The notes under the pieces are model-generated. The model saw nothing but the letters and a program-made list of their open reading frames with translations, had not been told where the DNA came from and searched no databases. Position numbers and translations under genes: made by a program. A stretch of DNA of 64,000 nucleotides from Fictibacillus sp. BK138 (GTDB lineage Bacteria > Bacillota > Bacilli > Bacillales > Fictibacillaceae), in contig NZ_SGXL01000001.1 of assembly GCF_004216955.1 (NCBI RefSeq), forward strand, positions 496,001-560,000. The letters run 5' to 3'. Below, one piece after another: positions 1 to 7,744 of the stretch; the stretch's first letter is position 1, and every line of letters starts with the position of its first letter.

Positions 1-1
1 C

Positions 2-1303
2 CGTCTCATGTTCGATTTTGTAGCTAATCATATGTCCAAATCGAGCAAGTGGTTTCAAGGGTATCTGAAGGGTGAGCCTGAGTATGCGAACTACTTCATT
101 CCTCGCGAAGAAGGATTCGATGCATCCAACGTGGTTCGTCCACGTACGTCACCCCTTTTCCATGAGTACGAAGGCGGGAAGAACGCTTGGACAACGTTCT
201 CTGAAGACCAGGTGGATGTGAACTTTAAGCATTTCCCGGCTTTGAAGGAAATGACGGATATTCTGTTGGAGTACGCGAACCGCGGCGGGACAAGCATTCG
301 CTTAGATGCGATCGGGTTTATGTGGAAAGAATCTGGCACAACATGTATCCACTTACCGCAGACGCATGCGATTATTCAGTTATGGCGTGAGATTTTAGAA
401 GAGCTTGAGTTAAACACACTTCTGATTACTGAGACGAACGTTCCGCATAAAGAGAACATTAGCTATTTTGGGAATGGCGAGAACGAAGCGCACATGGTGT
501 ATCAGTTCTCACTGCCGCCACTTGTCTTGCACACGTTAACAACACATGATGCGAGCAAGCTGACTGGCTGGGCCAAAACGATTGAAAAAGTGTCAGATTC
601 AGCGACTTATTTTAACTTTTTAGCGAGTCATGACGGAATCGGCATGCGGCCGACAGAAGGCATTTTAACGGAAGAAGAGCGTACGGCTTTAGCTGAAAAA
701 GTGCAGAAGAACGGCGGACGGGTTTCTTATAAGAGCAATCCTGATGGAACAGAATCTCCTTATGAGCTGAATATCAATTACATGGACGCGCTCATCAATA
801 AGGACGAAGATGTGAGTGAGGACGTTCAAGTGCAGAAGATGCTTGCGGCTCATTCCGTGCTCTTTTCAGTGATGGGTGTTCCGGCTGTGTATTATCATTC
901 GCTTTTAGGATCGGAAAATGATTATGAAGGCTTGGAGTCATCAGGCATCAACCGCCGGATCAACCGTGAAAAATTCGACTATGAAGATTTGGTTGGTCAG
1001 CTGGAAACGTCAACACGCAGGCAGAAGGTTTTTACAGGTTTGAAGAAACTGATTCGTACACGCCAAGGCGAGAGCGCGTTTAATCCGTTTGCGGCTCAAT
1101 TGATTTTAGAGCTTGGCGAGCAGGTATTTGCGTTAGTGCGTAGAAATGAAGAGACAGGTGAAACGGTGCTGTTTGTTGTGAACGCAGCATATGACACGGT
1201 AGAAGTTGAACTTCCGTTTGGCGGACAAGACCTTTGGAGCGGAGAAACAGTAGAAGGATCTGTTGAGCTCGCGCCGTATCAGTTTATGTGGATCAAACAA
1301 TAA
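2..1303 (+). CDS. GH13_18 glycoside phosphorylase, probable glucosylglycerate phosphorylase (5' end outside window)
   Basis: The reading frame is already open at base 2, so the N-terminus lies upstream of the window. The sequence is an alpha-amylase-superfamily TIM barrel of the sucrose phosphorylase type. Counting from the first Met at base 8, the nucleophile is D100 in 'IRLDAIGF', the acid/base E142 in 'LITETNVP' and the transition-state Asp D209 in 'LASHDG'. The C-terminal beta domain ends at the stop. Family knowledge: GH13_18 enzymes phosphorolyse sucrose, sucrose-6-P, glucosylglycerol or glucosylglycerate to glucose-1-phosphate plus acceptor. The next gene, 15 bases downstream, encodes glycerate kinase, which points to glucosylglycerate. 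Specificity is inferred from context only; sucrose phosphorylase is the main alternative. No signal peptide can be judged. Confidence 0.85.
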   Translation, partial: RLMFDFVANHMSKSSKWFQGYLKGEPEYANYFIPREEGFDASNVVRPRTSPLFHEYEGGKNAWTTFSEDQVDVNFKHFPALKEMTDILLEYANRGGTSIRLDAIGFMWKESGTTCIHLPQTHAIIQLWREILEELELNTLLITETNVPHKENISYFGNGENEAHMVYQFSLPPLVLHTLTTHDASKLTGWAKTIEKVSDSATYFNFLASHDGIGMRPTEGILTEEERTALAEKVQKNGGRVSYKSNPDGTESPYELNINYMDALINKDEDVSEDVQVQKMLAAHSVLFSVMGVPAVYYHSLLGSENDYEGLESSGINRRINREKFDYEDLVGQLETSTRRQKVFTGLKKLIRTRQGESAFNPFAAQLILELGEQVFALVRRNEETGETVLFVVNAAYDTVEVELPFGGQDLWSGETVEGSVELAPYQFMWIKQ

Positions 1304-1318
1304 AAGAAGGTGGACGCA

Positions 1319-2461
1319 ATGAAGATTGTCATCGCTCCCGATTCGTTTAAAGAAAGCATGACGGCGGCAGAAGTCTGTGCCGCTGTCGAGGCTGGATTTC
1401 AGAAAGTGATTGGGGACGCTGAATATGTGCACGTTCCCGTTGGAGATGGTGGAGAAGGAACGGTTCAGTCGGTCGTGGATGCGACGGCTGGCCGGATTGT
1501 TGAAGTTACAGCAACAGGTCCGCTCGGTGAAAAAGTAGATGCCTTTTATGGGCTGACAGGTGATGGGAAGACAGCAGTGATCGAGATGGCTGCCGCTTCT
1601 GGTATCCATCTTGTCCCGAGAGAGCAGCGAAACCCTTTAGTGACAACGACTCGCGGGACGGGCGAACTGATATTAGATGCACTTGATAAAAAAGTGGAAC
1701 GTATTGTGCTCGGTCTTGGCGGATCGGCGACGAACGACGGCGGAGCAGGAATGGCTTCAGCTCTGGGCGTGAAGTTTTTGGATGTAAATGGTGAGAAACT
1801 TCGTCCGGGCGGAAAAGCGTTAGGCGAACTGCTTACGATCGATACATCTGACATCGATTCGCGATTGAAGTCGGTAAAAGTAGATGTTGCTTGTGATGTG
1901 ACAAACCCGTTGACTGGACCGCTTGGAGCATCTGCTGTCTTTGGACCGCAAAAAGGTGCGACACCTGAGATGGTTGGCGTTTTAGATGCGAGTTTGAAAA
2001 GATACGCAGAAGTCGTTGAGCGGAATCTTGGCTTGCAAGTGGATGAGCTTCCAGGAGCAGGGGCTGCAGGCGGATTAGGTGCTGGAGTAGTTGCATTTTT
2101 AGATGGAAAACTGCAAAGTGGAATCGACCTGGTGCTTGATGTTATAGGGTTTGAGGAAGCGGTTCGTGATGCCGATCTTGTAATTACAGGCGAAGGACGG
2201 ATTGATTCGCAGACGGTTCATGGGAAAGCGCCGGTTGGTGTAGCGAAACGAGCGAAAGCTGCGGAAGCTGATGTTCCGGTCGTTGCGATTGCAGGTAGTC
2301 TTGGTCCAGATTATGAAGCGGTGTTTGAGCATGGCATCAATGCGGTTTTTAGTGTTGTTAACGGTGTGGTTACGTTAGAAGAAGCACTGGAGAACGGATC
2401 GGTTAATGTTGAAAAAACTGCGGAGAACATCGCGCGCTTATTACAATTAAAAATAAATTAG
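1319..2461 (+). CDS. glycerate kinase (GarK/GlxK family)
   Basis: A 380-residue glycerate kinase type I, phosphorylating D-glycerate with ATP to a phosphoglycerate that enters glycolysis. It opens with 'KIVIAPDSFKESMTA', carries 'GDGGEGT' near residue 45, the glycine-rich 'GLGGSATNDGGAGMA' near residue 135 and 'ITGEGRIDSQTVHGKAP' near residue 285, all hallmarks of the family, at the normal family length. The ATG at 1319 is chosen because AGAAGG ends 8 bases before it; a GTG at 1310 overlaps that ribosome site. It is co-transcribed with the upstream GH13 phosphorylase (15-bp gap), so it probably removes the glycerate released from glucosylglycerate. A terminator follows the stop directly. Confidence 0.93.
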   Translation: MKIVIAPDSFKESMTAAEVCAAVEAGFQKVIGDAEYVHVPVGDGGEGTVQSVVDATAGRIVEVTATGPLGEKVDAFYGLTGDGKTAVIEMAAASGIHLVPREQRNPLVTTTRGTGELILDALDKKVERIVLGLGGSATNDGGAGMASALGVKFLDVNGEKLRPGGKALGELLTIDTSDIDSRLKSVKVDVACDVTNPLTGPLGASAVFGPQKGATPEMVGVLDASLKRYAEVVERNLGLQVDELPGAGAAGGLGAGVVAFLDGKLQSGIDLVLDVIGFEEAVRDADLVITGEGRIDSQTVHGKAPVGVAKRAKAAEADVPVVAIAGSLGPDYEAVFEHGINAVFSVVNGVVTLEEALENGSVNVEKTAENIARLLQLKIN

Positions 2462-2492
2462 CCCCTTGCTCTCAAGGGGCTTTCCTCATTTT
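2460..2492 (+). terminator. Rho-independent terminator after glycerate kinase
   Basis: A nine-base-pair stem, AGCCCCTTG/CAAGGGGCT, with a four-base loop, overlaps the TAG stop and is followed by a T-rich tail. Confidence 0.8.
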
Positions 2493-2575
2493 TATAGGAT
2501 TTGAGAATTTTAGAAGTGATTCTTGAAGTGTGATGTTTGGGGACTTATTATGAGGCAACCTACACGAAATGAACG

Positions 2576-2851
2576 TTAATGCTTTTGTTTATGCATCATT
2601 TTTAATAACGCAATCACATCGTCATTTTGGCTAACTTCAATTCGGTTCACCGTGTCACGAATTTCTTTAACATCGGTTTCCAATGTATCGAGTCTGGTTA
2701 CAATCTGTTGCTGGCCAGCTTCTAAGTTTGTAACTTTATTATCTAGATTAGAAACTTTGTTATCTAAGTTAGAAACCTTATTATCCAAATCAGAAACTTT
2801 GTTATCGATGCTAAGCAATTTCACTAAGATTTCATTCAATACTTTTTCCAT
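2576..2851 (-). CDS. small coiled-coil protein with exact heptad repeats
   Basis: A 91-residue protein of unknown function. Its centre is a run of near-identical heptads of the form LDNKVSN (about five, residues 18-52), followed by 'LEAGQQQIVTRLDTLE', typical of a parallel coiled coil; no membrane segment or signal peptide. The ATG at 2851 follows a strong GAGGGAGGTGAGG ribosome site; an in-frame GTG at 2860 falls inside that site. It is divergent from pxpA and shares with it an intergenic region containing the palindrome TTAAACATGTGTTTAA. A second protein of this type is encoded at 57058-57282 behind the same palindrome. Related short coiled-coil proteins are common in Bacillus; I know no assigned role. 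Confidence 0.75.
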   Translation of the reverse strand: MEKVLNEILVKLLSIDNKVSDLDNKVSNLDNKVSNLDNKVTNLEAGQQQIVTRLDTLETDVKEIRDTVNRIEVSQNDDVIALLKMMHKQKH

Positions 2852-2923
2852 ATTCCTCACCTCCCTCAGTAGTATTCCTAATCATTTTACAATATATAAA
2901 ACTTGTCGTACAGTTGGGGTAAA

Positions 2924-2939
2924 TTAAACATGTGTTTAA
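2924..2939. promoter_or_regulatory. TTAAACANNTGTTTAA palindrome between coiled-coil gene and pxpA
   Basis: A perfect 7-2-7 inverted repeat, TTAAACATGTGTTTAA, lies 18 bases before the pxpA start and about 70 bases before the divergent coiled-coil gene. The geometry resembles TetR-family operators. The same repeat occurs at 56983, 58571 and 61728. Confidence 0.45.
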
Positions 2940-2957
2940 ATTCGGGGAGGTTTTTGC

Positions 2958-3725
2958 ATGAGTGTTATTGATATTAACTGTGATATGGGCGAGAGTTTTG
3001 GAGCTTACAGACTCGGAACAGATGAAGAGATTTTAAAGTATGTGACGTCAGCTAACATTGCGTGTGGATTTCATGCTGGTGACCCAGCGACTATGAGAAA
3101 AACGGTAAAATTGGCTATTGAACATGGGGTTGGAATCGGTGTTCACCCTGGTTTGCCTGACCTTGCTGGGTTTGGCCGCCGTAATATTGATATCTCGCCT
3201 CAAGAAGCGTATGAGATGGTGGTGTATCAGATCGGTTCGTTATGGGCGTTCGTTCAGGCAGAAGGCGGGGCGATCCAACACGTGAAGCCTCATGGAGCGC
3301 TTTACAACATGGCTGCGGTGAATCGTGAGCTGTCTGAAGCCATTGCAGAAGCGGTTTATAAGGTGAATTCGGATTTGATCCTGTTCGGCCTGGCTGGAAG
3401 TGAGCTTGTGAAGGCAGGCGAGAAGGCAGGACTCCGCACGGCATCAGAAGTTTTTGCAGACAGAACGTATCAGCAGGATTGCACGCTGACCTCCCGCAAG
3501 CTGCCGAACTGCATGATTGAAGATGACGATGAGGCAGTGGCACAAGTGATCCGCATGGTAAAAGAGGGGAAAGTGCTGACGCAGCAAGATGTGGACGTGG
3601 ATATAACCGCGGATACTGTGTGCATCCATGGAGACGGAGCTCATGCGCTTTCTTTTGCGAAAAAGATCAGGCAGACGCTTGAGGATTCGGGGATTACTGT
3701 TCGAAAAATCGGTGAAAGTATTTAA
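2958..3725 (+). CDS. pxpA: 5-oxoprolinase subunit A (LamB/YcsF family)
   Basis: A 255-residue YcsF-type protein, the A subunit of the prokaryotic ATP-dependent 5-oxoprolinase PxpABC, which opens 5-oxoproline (pyroglutamate) to glutamate. It begins '[13 protein letters not shown]' and has '[12 protein letters not shown]' near residue 35, 'VKPHGALYN' near residue 110 and 'CIHGDGAHA' near residue 222, all conserved in this family. The ATG follows GGGGAGG by 9 bases. In Bacillus subtilis the homologue sits directly ahead of ycsG-ycsI-kipI-kipA; here it is about 5 kb away on the opposite strand from those genes and has its own terminator. A cytoplasmic role is expected. Confidence 0.93.
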   Translation: MSVIDINCDMGESFGAYRLGTDEEILKYVTSANIACGFHAGDPATMRKTVKLAIEHGVGIGVHPGLPDLAGFGRRNIDISPQEAYEMVVYQIGSLWAFVQAEGGAIQHVKPHGALYNMAAVNRELSEAIAEAVYKVNSDLILFGLAGSELVKAGEKAGLRTASEVFADRTYQQDCTLTSRKLPNCMIEDDDEAVAQVIRMVKEGKVLTQQDVDVDITADTVCIHGDGAHALSFAKKIRQTLEDSGITVRKIGESI

Positions 3726-3731
3726 ACGTTA

Positions 3732-3770
3732 AAAAAGCTGGTTCATATGGATATGAGCCAGCTTTTTGTT
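3732..3770 (+). terminator. terminator after pxpA
   Basis: A long hairpin with arms AAAAAGCTGG/CCAGCTTTTT, extended by TTCATAT/ATATGAG, followed by T residues. The A-run on the left makes it likely to work for the converging MFS gene too. Confidence 0.8.
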
Positions 3771-3796
3771 TGTCGTAATTTGTCTGGAAATGACAT

Positions 3797-3896
3797 CTCG
3801 TGGATAAAGTCCAAAAACTTTTGGATTGGAGCCTGAAACTCGTGGATTCAGCATCAAAATTTTTGGATTCACCCCTGTTTTTTGTGGATTGAGATC
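3797..3896. repeat. 21-bp-period array, TGGAT core (five units, no cap)
   Basis: TGGAT occurs at 3801, 3822, 3843, 3864 and 3885, exactly 21 bp apart, alternating cGTGGAT and TTGGATT contexts, with unrelated spacers. It sits between the convergent pxpA and MFS genes, just behind the pxpA terminator. It lacks the GAACGTGTAA...ACACGTACC cap found at other arrays in this window, but period and placement are the same. Confidence 0.75.
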
Positions 3897-3971
3897 CACA
3901 TGACGGTAGAAATACCCCTGTAGGTACACTGAAAATGACCACTTTCGGACTCCCCAGCATGCATTTTCAAC

Positions 3972-5381
3972 CTAACCTTCAGTTTCAGCTTCCTCAGCTT
4001 TCTCGTTTTTAATAAAAAACGAAATTATAAGCCCAATTAAGGATAAAACAGCAACAACCATGAACGCCATGTTTGCGCCATGCATATCAGGGTAAGAAAT
4101 CTCAGGGTTATCTGCGGCGTTACCTGCAACCGTCGTCATAACGGTCACTAATATCGCCGTTCCGACTGATGCTGCAATCATTTTCATCGTATTATCCATC
4201 GCCGCGCCGTGCGGAATCAATCGTTTTGGCAGCCGATTCAGACCAGCAGTCGCGACTGGCATCATAACCATCCCGAGGCCTAGCATCCGAATGCTGTACA
4301 TGACCGTGATAAACGTAAAGGATGTTGATGGTCCCAGTGTTGCGAAAGCAAAGGAAGAACCCGTGATAATGGTCAAACCGGTGAATGCAAGCCATCTCGC
4401 TCCGAATTTATCAAATAGCCTGCCGGTGATCGGGGACAATAACCCCGTAATCAACGCGCCAGGCAACAGTGCCAATCCTGCCTCAAACGCTGTGAAATCC
4501 CTCATGTTTTGCATGAATAGAGGAATAATCGTCTCAGCCCCGATTAGCCCCATGAACGTGATCATCCCAATCGCGACAGTGAGCGGAAAGACTGAGTTGG
4601 CAAACACACGAAACTCAAGCATCGGATGTTTTAATCGAAGCTGTCTCGTGATAAAGAGAACAAGCGCAACGACACCAATTCCTAACCACAACAAGGTGCT
4701 TGTTGCTGTCCATCCTAAGTTGCCGGCGCATGTGAATCCATAAAGAAGTCCTCCGAAACCGAACGAGGACAGGATAATGGATAGAACATCGACCCTCGTT
4801 TTTGCCGTCTCTGTCACATTTTTTAAAGCAAAATAAGCCACGATTATATCGATGAGTGCGATCGGCAAGATAATAAAAAATAGCAAACGCCACGAGTAAT
4901 GCGACGTTACCCATCCTGATAAAGCTGGTCCGATTGCTGGTGCAAAGGAAATGACAAGCCCGACTAACCCCATCGCAGATCCGCGTTTGTTCACCGGAAA
5001 AATCATAAGGAAAACGGTTTGCATAAGCGGCAGCATAACACCAGCTCCGCTTGACTGTATCACTCTACCGAGCAGGAGCATTTCAAAGTTAGGTGCTAAT
5101 CCCGCGACTAGTGTACCAAAAGCGAATACGCCCATAGCAGAGAGAAAGAGCTGTCTTGTCGTAAACCGCTCTAATAAAAACGCGCTGACTGGAATCATGA
5201 TGCCGTTCACGAGCATAAAAACCGTCGTCAGCCATTGTGCGCTGTTCGCAGTGATGTTCATCTCTTCCATGATCGGCGGTATCGCTGTAATCATCAGCGT
5301 TTGGTTCAAGATTGCAATAAACGTTCCAGCAAGAAGCAGTGTTACAATCGTAGACTGTTTATAATTTTGTGTCGATTCCAT
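3972..5381 (-). CDS. MFS multidrug exporter, DHA2 (EmrB/QacA-like) family
   Basis: A 469-residue polytopic membrane protein of the major facilitator superfamily, DHA2 class, with about 12-14 hydrophobic segments. Residues 14-36 form the first helix. 'QWLTTVFMLVNGIMIPVSAF' near residue 50 and 'GRVIQSSGAGVMLPLMQTV' near residue 100 are typical of drug:H+ antiporters such as LmrB/MdtP. The substrate cannot be read from sequence. Two ATGs are possible: 5381 has GGGATG/GAGATG sequence at a better distance, whereas the one at 5393 touches the putative ribosome site. It converges with pxpA and appears monocistronic. The C-terminus is acidic ('EKAEEAETEG'). Confidence 0.88.
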   Translation of the reverse strand: MESTQNYKQSTIVTLLLAGTFIAILNQTLMITAIPPIMEEMNITANSAQWLTTVFMLVNGIMIPVSAFLLERFTTRQLFLSAMGVFAFGTLVAGLAPNFEMLLLGRVIQSSGAGVMLPLMQTVFLMIFPVNKRGSAMGLVGLVISFAPAIGPALSGWVTSHYSWRLLFFIILPIALIDIIVAYFALKNVTETAKTRVDVLSIILSSFGFGGLLYGFTCAGNLGWTATSTLLWLGIGVVALVLFITRQLRLKHPMLEFRVFANSVFPLTVAIGMITFMGLIGAETIIPLFMQNMRDFTAFEAGLALLPGALITGLLSPITGRLFDKFGARWLAFTGLTIITGSSFAFATLGPSTSFTFITVMYSIRMLGLGMVMMPVATAGLNRLPKRLIPHGAAMDNTMKMIAASVGTAILVTVMTTVAGNAADNPEISYPDMHGANMAFMVVAVLSLIGLIISFFIKNEKAEEAETEG

Positions 5382-5492
5382 TTCACATCTCATCCCTGTA
5401 AAAATTATGATGTGTACAGCTTACATGATTTCATTTTGAATTCACATTAAGTTGCCTACCGAAATAAACTAGTTAAAAACTTGGGTGATAAT

Positions 5493-5687
5493 ATGGATGA
5501 GGAACAGCAAGCCTTACTAGATGACGTACTGATTGTATTGGATATCATTGTGATTTTAGCGGTTGAAGATAACCCTGTGCTGGGTATTGTTTTTGTAGGA
5601 CTCCTTAAAGCGGTGACAAAAGATCGCGCTGTTAGAATAGCGTTTATTTTATTAGTGATCGTACTGAATATGGGTAGAAGAAAATAA
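5493..5687 (+). CDS. small hydrophobic protein, unknown function
   Basis: A 64-residue open frame with an acidic N-terminus (MDEEQQALLDD), two hydrophobic stretches (residues about 12-35 and 48-58) and a basic tail 'NMGRRK'. The ATG follows TTGGGTGAT, a fair match to the 16S anti-Shine-Dalgarno. I do not recognise the family. It stands alone between the divergent MFS gene and the secreted Pcp-like gene. It could be a small membrane protein; coding status rests on the ribosome site and the membrane-like composition. Confidence 0.5.
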   Translation: MDEEQQALLDDVLIVLDIIVILAVEDNPVLGIVFVGLLKAVTKDRAVRIAFILLVIVLNMGRRK

Positions 5688-5805
5688 TCATTTATACCCG
5701 GGCAGGAGGAAGGAGTATAACAAGTTATTTGTTTATTTTTAAACAATTCATACTATTTAAACGATTTCGTTGTTATTCTACAATAGGGTGAAAAGGAGGG
5801 CTATT

Positions 5806-7101
5806 GTGAGAATACAAGGTAAACGATTACTTATTTTTGGGATATCGTGTTTATGTAGTATGATATTTTTTGGTTCTCAACTGGCTGAGGCAAAAGAAAA
5901 GGATAAGACAAGCTGTTATGACTCAAGTGTAACGTTAACCCCAGAGGAACAGAGGATTGAGGATGGTAAGCCGATTCCGCAGCAGATTTTAGAGGACAGC
6001 GAATTTACTCAATACGTAGATAAGTTTAAGCGAGATCTTTGTTCGGCAAAAAGTGAAAAACAAGCTGAGAAGTTAATCAAAAGACACGGAACGAAGCTAT
6101 GGAAGACAGCGGTTGACCGTGCGCAAGGCAAAAGACCTGATTTAGGAGAACTCGATACATATGATGATCGTCCGCTATACTGGGCGAGACTCAGCATGAC
6201 AAGTGCATTAAGACAATGGAATCCTGATTTTGAGGTAACGGAAGAAAAGCGAGCACAGCTCATGAAAAAATTAGAATATACATCAAGGGGAATCACAACG
6301 ATTCATTTTCCAAAGGGTGAGCGAGTTAAGCGTGTTCTTGTAAGTGGATTCGATCCGTACCGTTTGGAGCAGGAATTCAGAAGAACGAACCCGTCAGGAG
6401 CAAGCGGATTGCAGCTCGATGGCCGATGGGTCTTGACGGATGATGGACTAGCTGTGATCCAAGCGGCTAACTTTCCTGTTCGATGGGATGATTTTGAAGA
6501 AGGAATTGTTGAAGATACGTTTGGTCCGTTTTTAAAAGAAGGTCCGAAGCGCGTAGATTTAATGATGACGATCAGCCAAGGTGGACCTCGCAAAATGGCA
6601 ATCGAAGGCTATGCCGGCCGCTGGCACACAGGGGCTGATAATAAGCTGGAAGAGCGGGCTGAAGTGACACCGACTGTTTCAAATTGGCCGATGCCGGAGC
6701 CACTCCCTGAATTCATCGAAACAACACTGCCGTTTGAAGAGATGATTGCGGCAGGAACAGGACCATGGCCGGTATTCCGAAACGATGAGGTTTGTGAATG
6801 GCTGCCGCCAAACTATGAGGATCCAGCGGTTTGTCATGATGGCGGTCCAACTTCAGGTTCAAAGGCAAGAGCCGGCGGGGGAGGCAGCTATTTATCAAAC
6901 GAGAGCATGTACAGATCCAACCGCGTTCGACTTGGACTAGGTGCAATGGATATCCCGGGTGGTCACCTTCACATCGCGGCCCAAGAGTTTTATCCAGAAG
7001 ACAAATCGGTTTACATTACCGATGAATTTAAAGAATTCCGTAAAGATACGGTCGATCAGACGGTGGAATTAGTCAAAGCGGCTGCTAGAGGAATAGAATA
7101 A
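5806..7101 (+). CDS. secreted pyroglutamyl-peptidase-like protein (C15 fold, Cys to Ser)
   Basis: A 431-residue protein with a signal peptide (residues 1-29, ending near 'AEAKEKDK'). The GTG start follows AAAGGAGGG by 5 bases. After a ~150-residue N-terminal region it matches pyroglutamyl peptidase I in order: 'RVLVSGFDPY...NPSG' (Pcp TGFDPFGG..NPS), 'TISQGGPRKMAIEG' (Pcp GQAGGR..I..ER), 'GGGSYLSNESMYR' (Pcp AGTFVCNHLFY) and 'GGHLHIAAQ' (Pcp GFIHIPY). The catalytic Glu (E267) and His (H389) positions are kept, but the nucleophile Cys aligns with S364. It may be a Ser variant, inactive, or changed in specificity. It is exported, unlike classical cytoplasmic Pcp, and lies near the 5-oxoprolinase genes. 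Two Cys in the mature N-terminal part (CYDSS and DLCSAK) could form a disulfide. Confidence 0.7.
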   Translation: MRIQGKRLLIFGISCLCSMIFFGSQLAEAKEKDKTSCYDSSVTLTPEEQRIEDGKPIPQQILEDSEFTQYVDKFKRDLCSAKSEKQAEKLIKRHGTKLWKTAVDRAQGKRPDLGELDTYDDRPLYWARLSMTSALRQWNPDFEVTEEKRAQLMKKLEYTSRGITTIHFPKGERVKRVLVSGFDPYRLEQEFRRTNPSGASGLQLDGRWVLTDDGLAVIQAANFPVRWDDFEEGIVEDTFGPFLKEGPKRVDLMMTISQGGPRKMAIEGYAGRWHTGADNKLEERAEVTPTVSNWPMPEPLPEFIETTLPFEEMIAAGTGPWPVFRNDEVCEWLPPNYEDPAVCHDGGPTSGSKARAGGGGSYLSNESMYRSNRVRLGLGAMDIPGGHLHIAAQEFYPEDKSVYITDEFKEFRKDTVDQTVELVKAAARGIE

Positions 7102-7112
7102 TAGAGTAGGAG

Positions 7113-7146
7113 AGAGTGCCTTCATGTCAGAGGGCACTCTTTTTAG
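7113..7146 (+). terminator. terminator after the Pcp-like gene
   Basis: Hairpin AGAGTGCC/GGGCACTCT with an 11-base loop, followed by TTTTTAG. Confidence 0.75.
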
Positions 7147-7325
7147 TGTGAGAACTTTTTATAAAACCATATGAGAAATAAACCTATAGAAATGAAAGAT
7201 AAAGGAACGAAAATCCACATTCCCTCAGCAAATAGAGAAACGATCAACCCGATGATGCCGGCAATTAAGATAAACCAGCCAACAATAATCAAGAAACTGA
7301 ACGTAAATTCTTTTAATGCACTCAA
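7143..7325 (-). CDS. small two-helix membrane protein
   Basis: A 60-residue protein with two predicted membrane helices (about residues 9-32 and 35-54) and a basic end 'WFYKKFSH'. A TTG start at 7325 is preferred because GGGAGG lies 8 bases upstream; the longer open frame has no ribosome site. It overlaps no other gene and lies just downstream of a second small membrane protein gene in the same direction, so the two may be co-transcribed. Function unknown. Confidence 0.55.
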   Translation of the reverse strand: MSALKEFTFSFLIIVGWFILIAGIIGLIVSLFAEGMWIFVPLSFISIGLFLIWFYKKFSH

Positions 7326-7359
7326 GAATCTTTCCTCCCAGATTAAGAATCTACTACCC

Positions 7360-7599
7360 CTATAACGAAAAGCCATATAAAAGGTCTAAGGTAAATATCA
7401 GAATAAAGCTAACATACGATAAGGCGATGACGATTAATAGCTTGTTAAAGCCTTTGTTTAAAATAATTGCGAGTATGTAAAAACCTGCTGACAACATGAT
7501 GGTGTTATTCCAATAGCCCGTTCCCTGAAAAAATCGATAGAGTGTAATCGTGTAAAACACGCCCCATAACAGAAGTGAAACGATGTATAGCTTCTTCAT
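7360..7599 (-). CDS. small three-helix membrane protein
   Basis: A 79-residue protein with about three hydrophobic segments (residues 4-22, 31-49 and 53-74). The ATG is preceded by AAAAGGAG at good spacing. No family recognised. It is divergent from the YihY-family gene and upstream of another small membrane protein in the same direction. Confidence 0.6.
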   Translation of the reverse strand: MKKLYIVSLLLWGVFYTITLYRFFQGTGYWNNTIMLSAGFYILAIILNKGFNKLLIVIALSYVSFILIFTLDLLYGFSL

Positions 7600-7744
7600 T
7601 CGTAATCTCCTTTTGAAAATTTATCCTATAAAAATACTAACATAGGAATCAGCATCAATAAAAAAGTGACCTAAACGGACAGCTCTCTGCGTATTCTAGA
7701 ATAGTGAGTTTTACGGACTGGCTTAAAAAAAGAGGTGCTGCATC

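Noticed and set aside
2652-2927. Plus-strand ORF opposite the coiled-coil gene
   Set aside because: It is the antisense shadow of repeated heptad codons and lacks a ribosome site.
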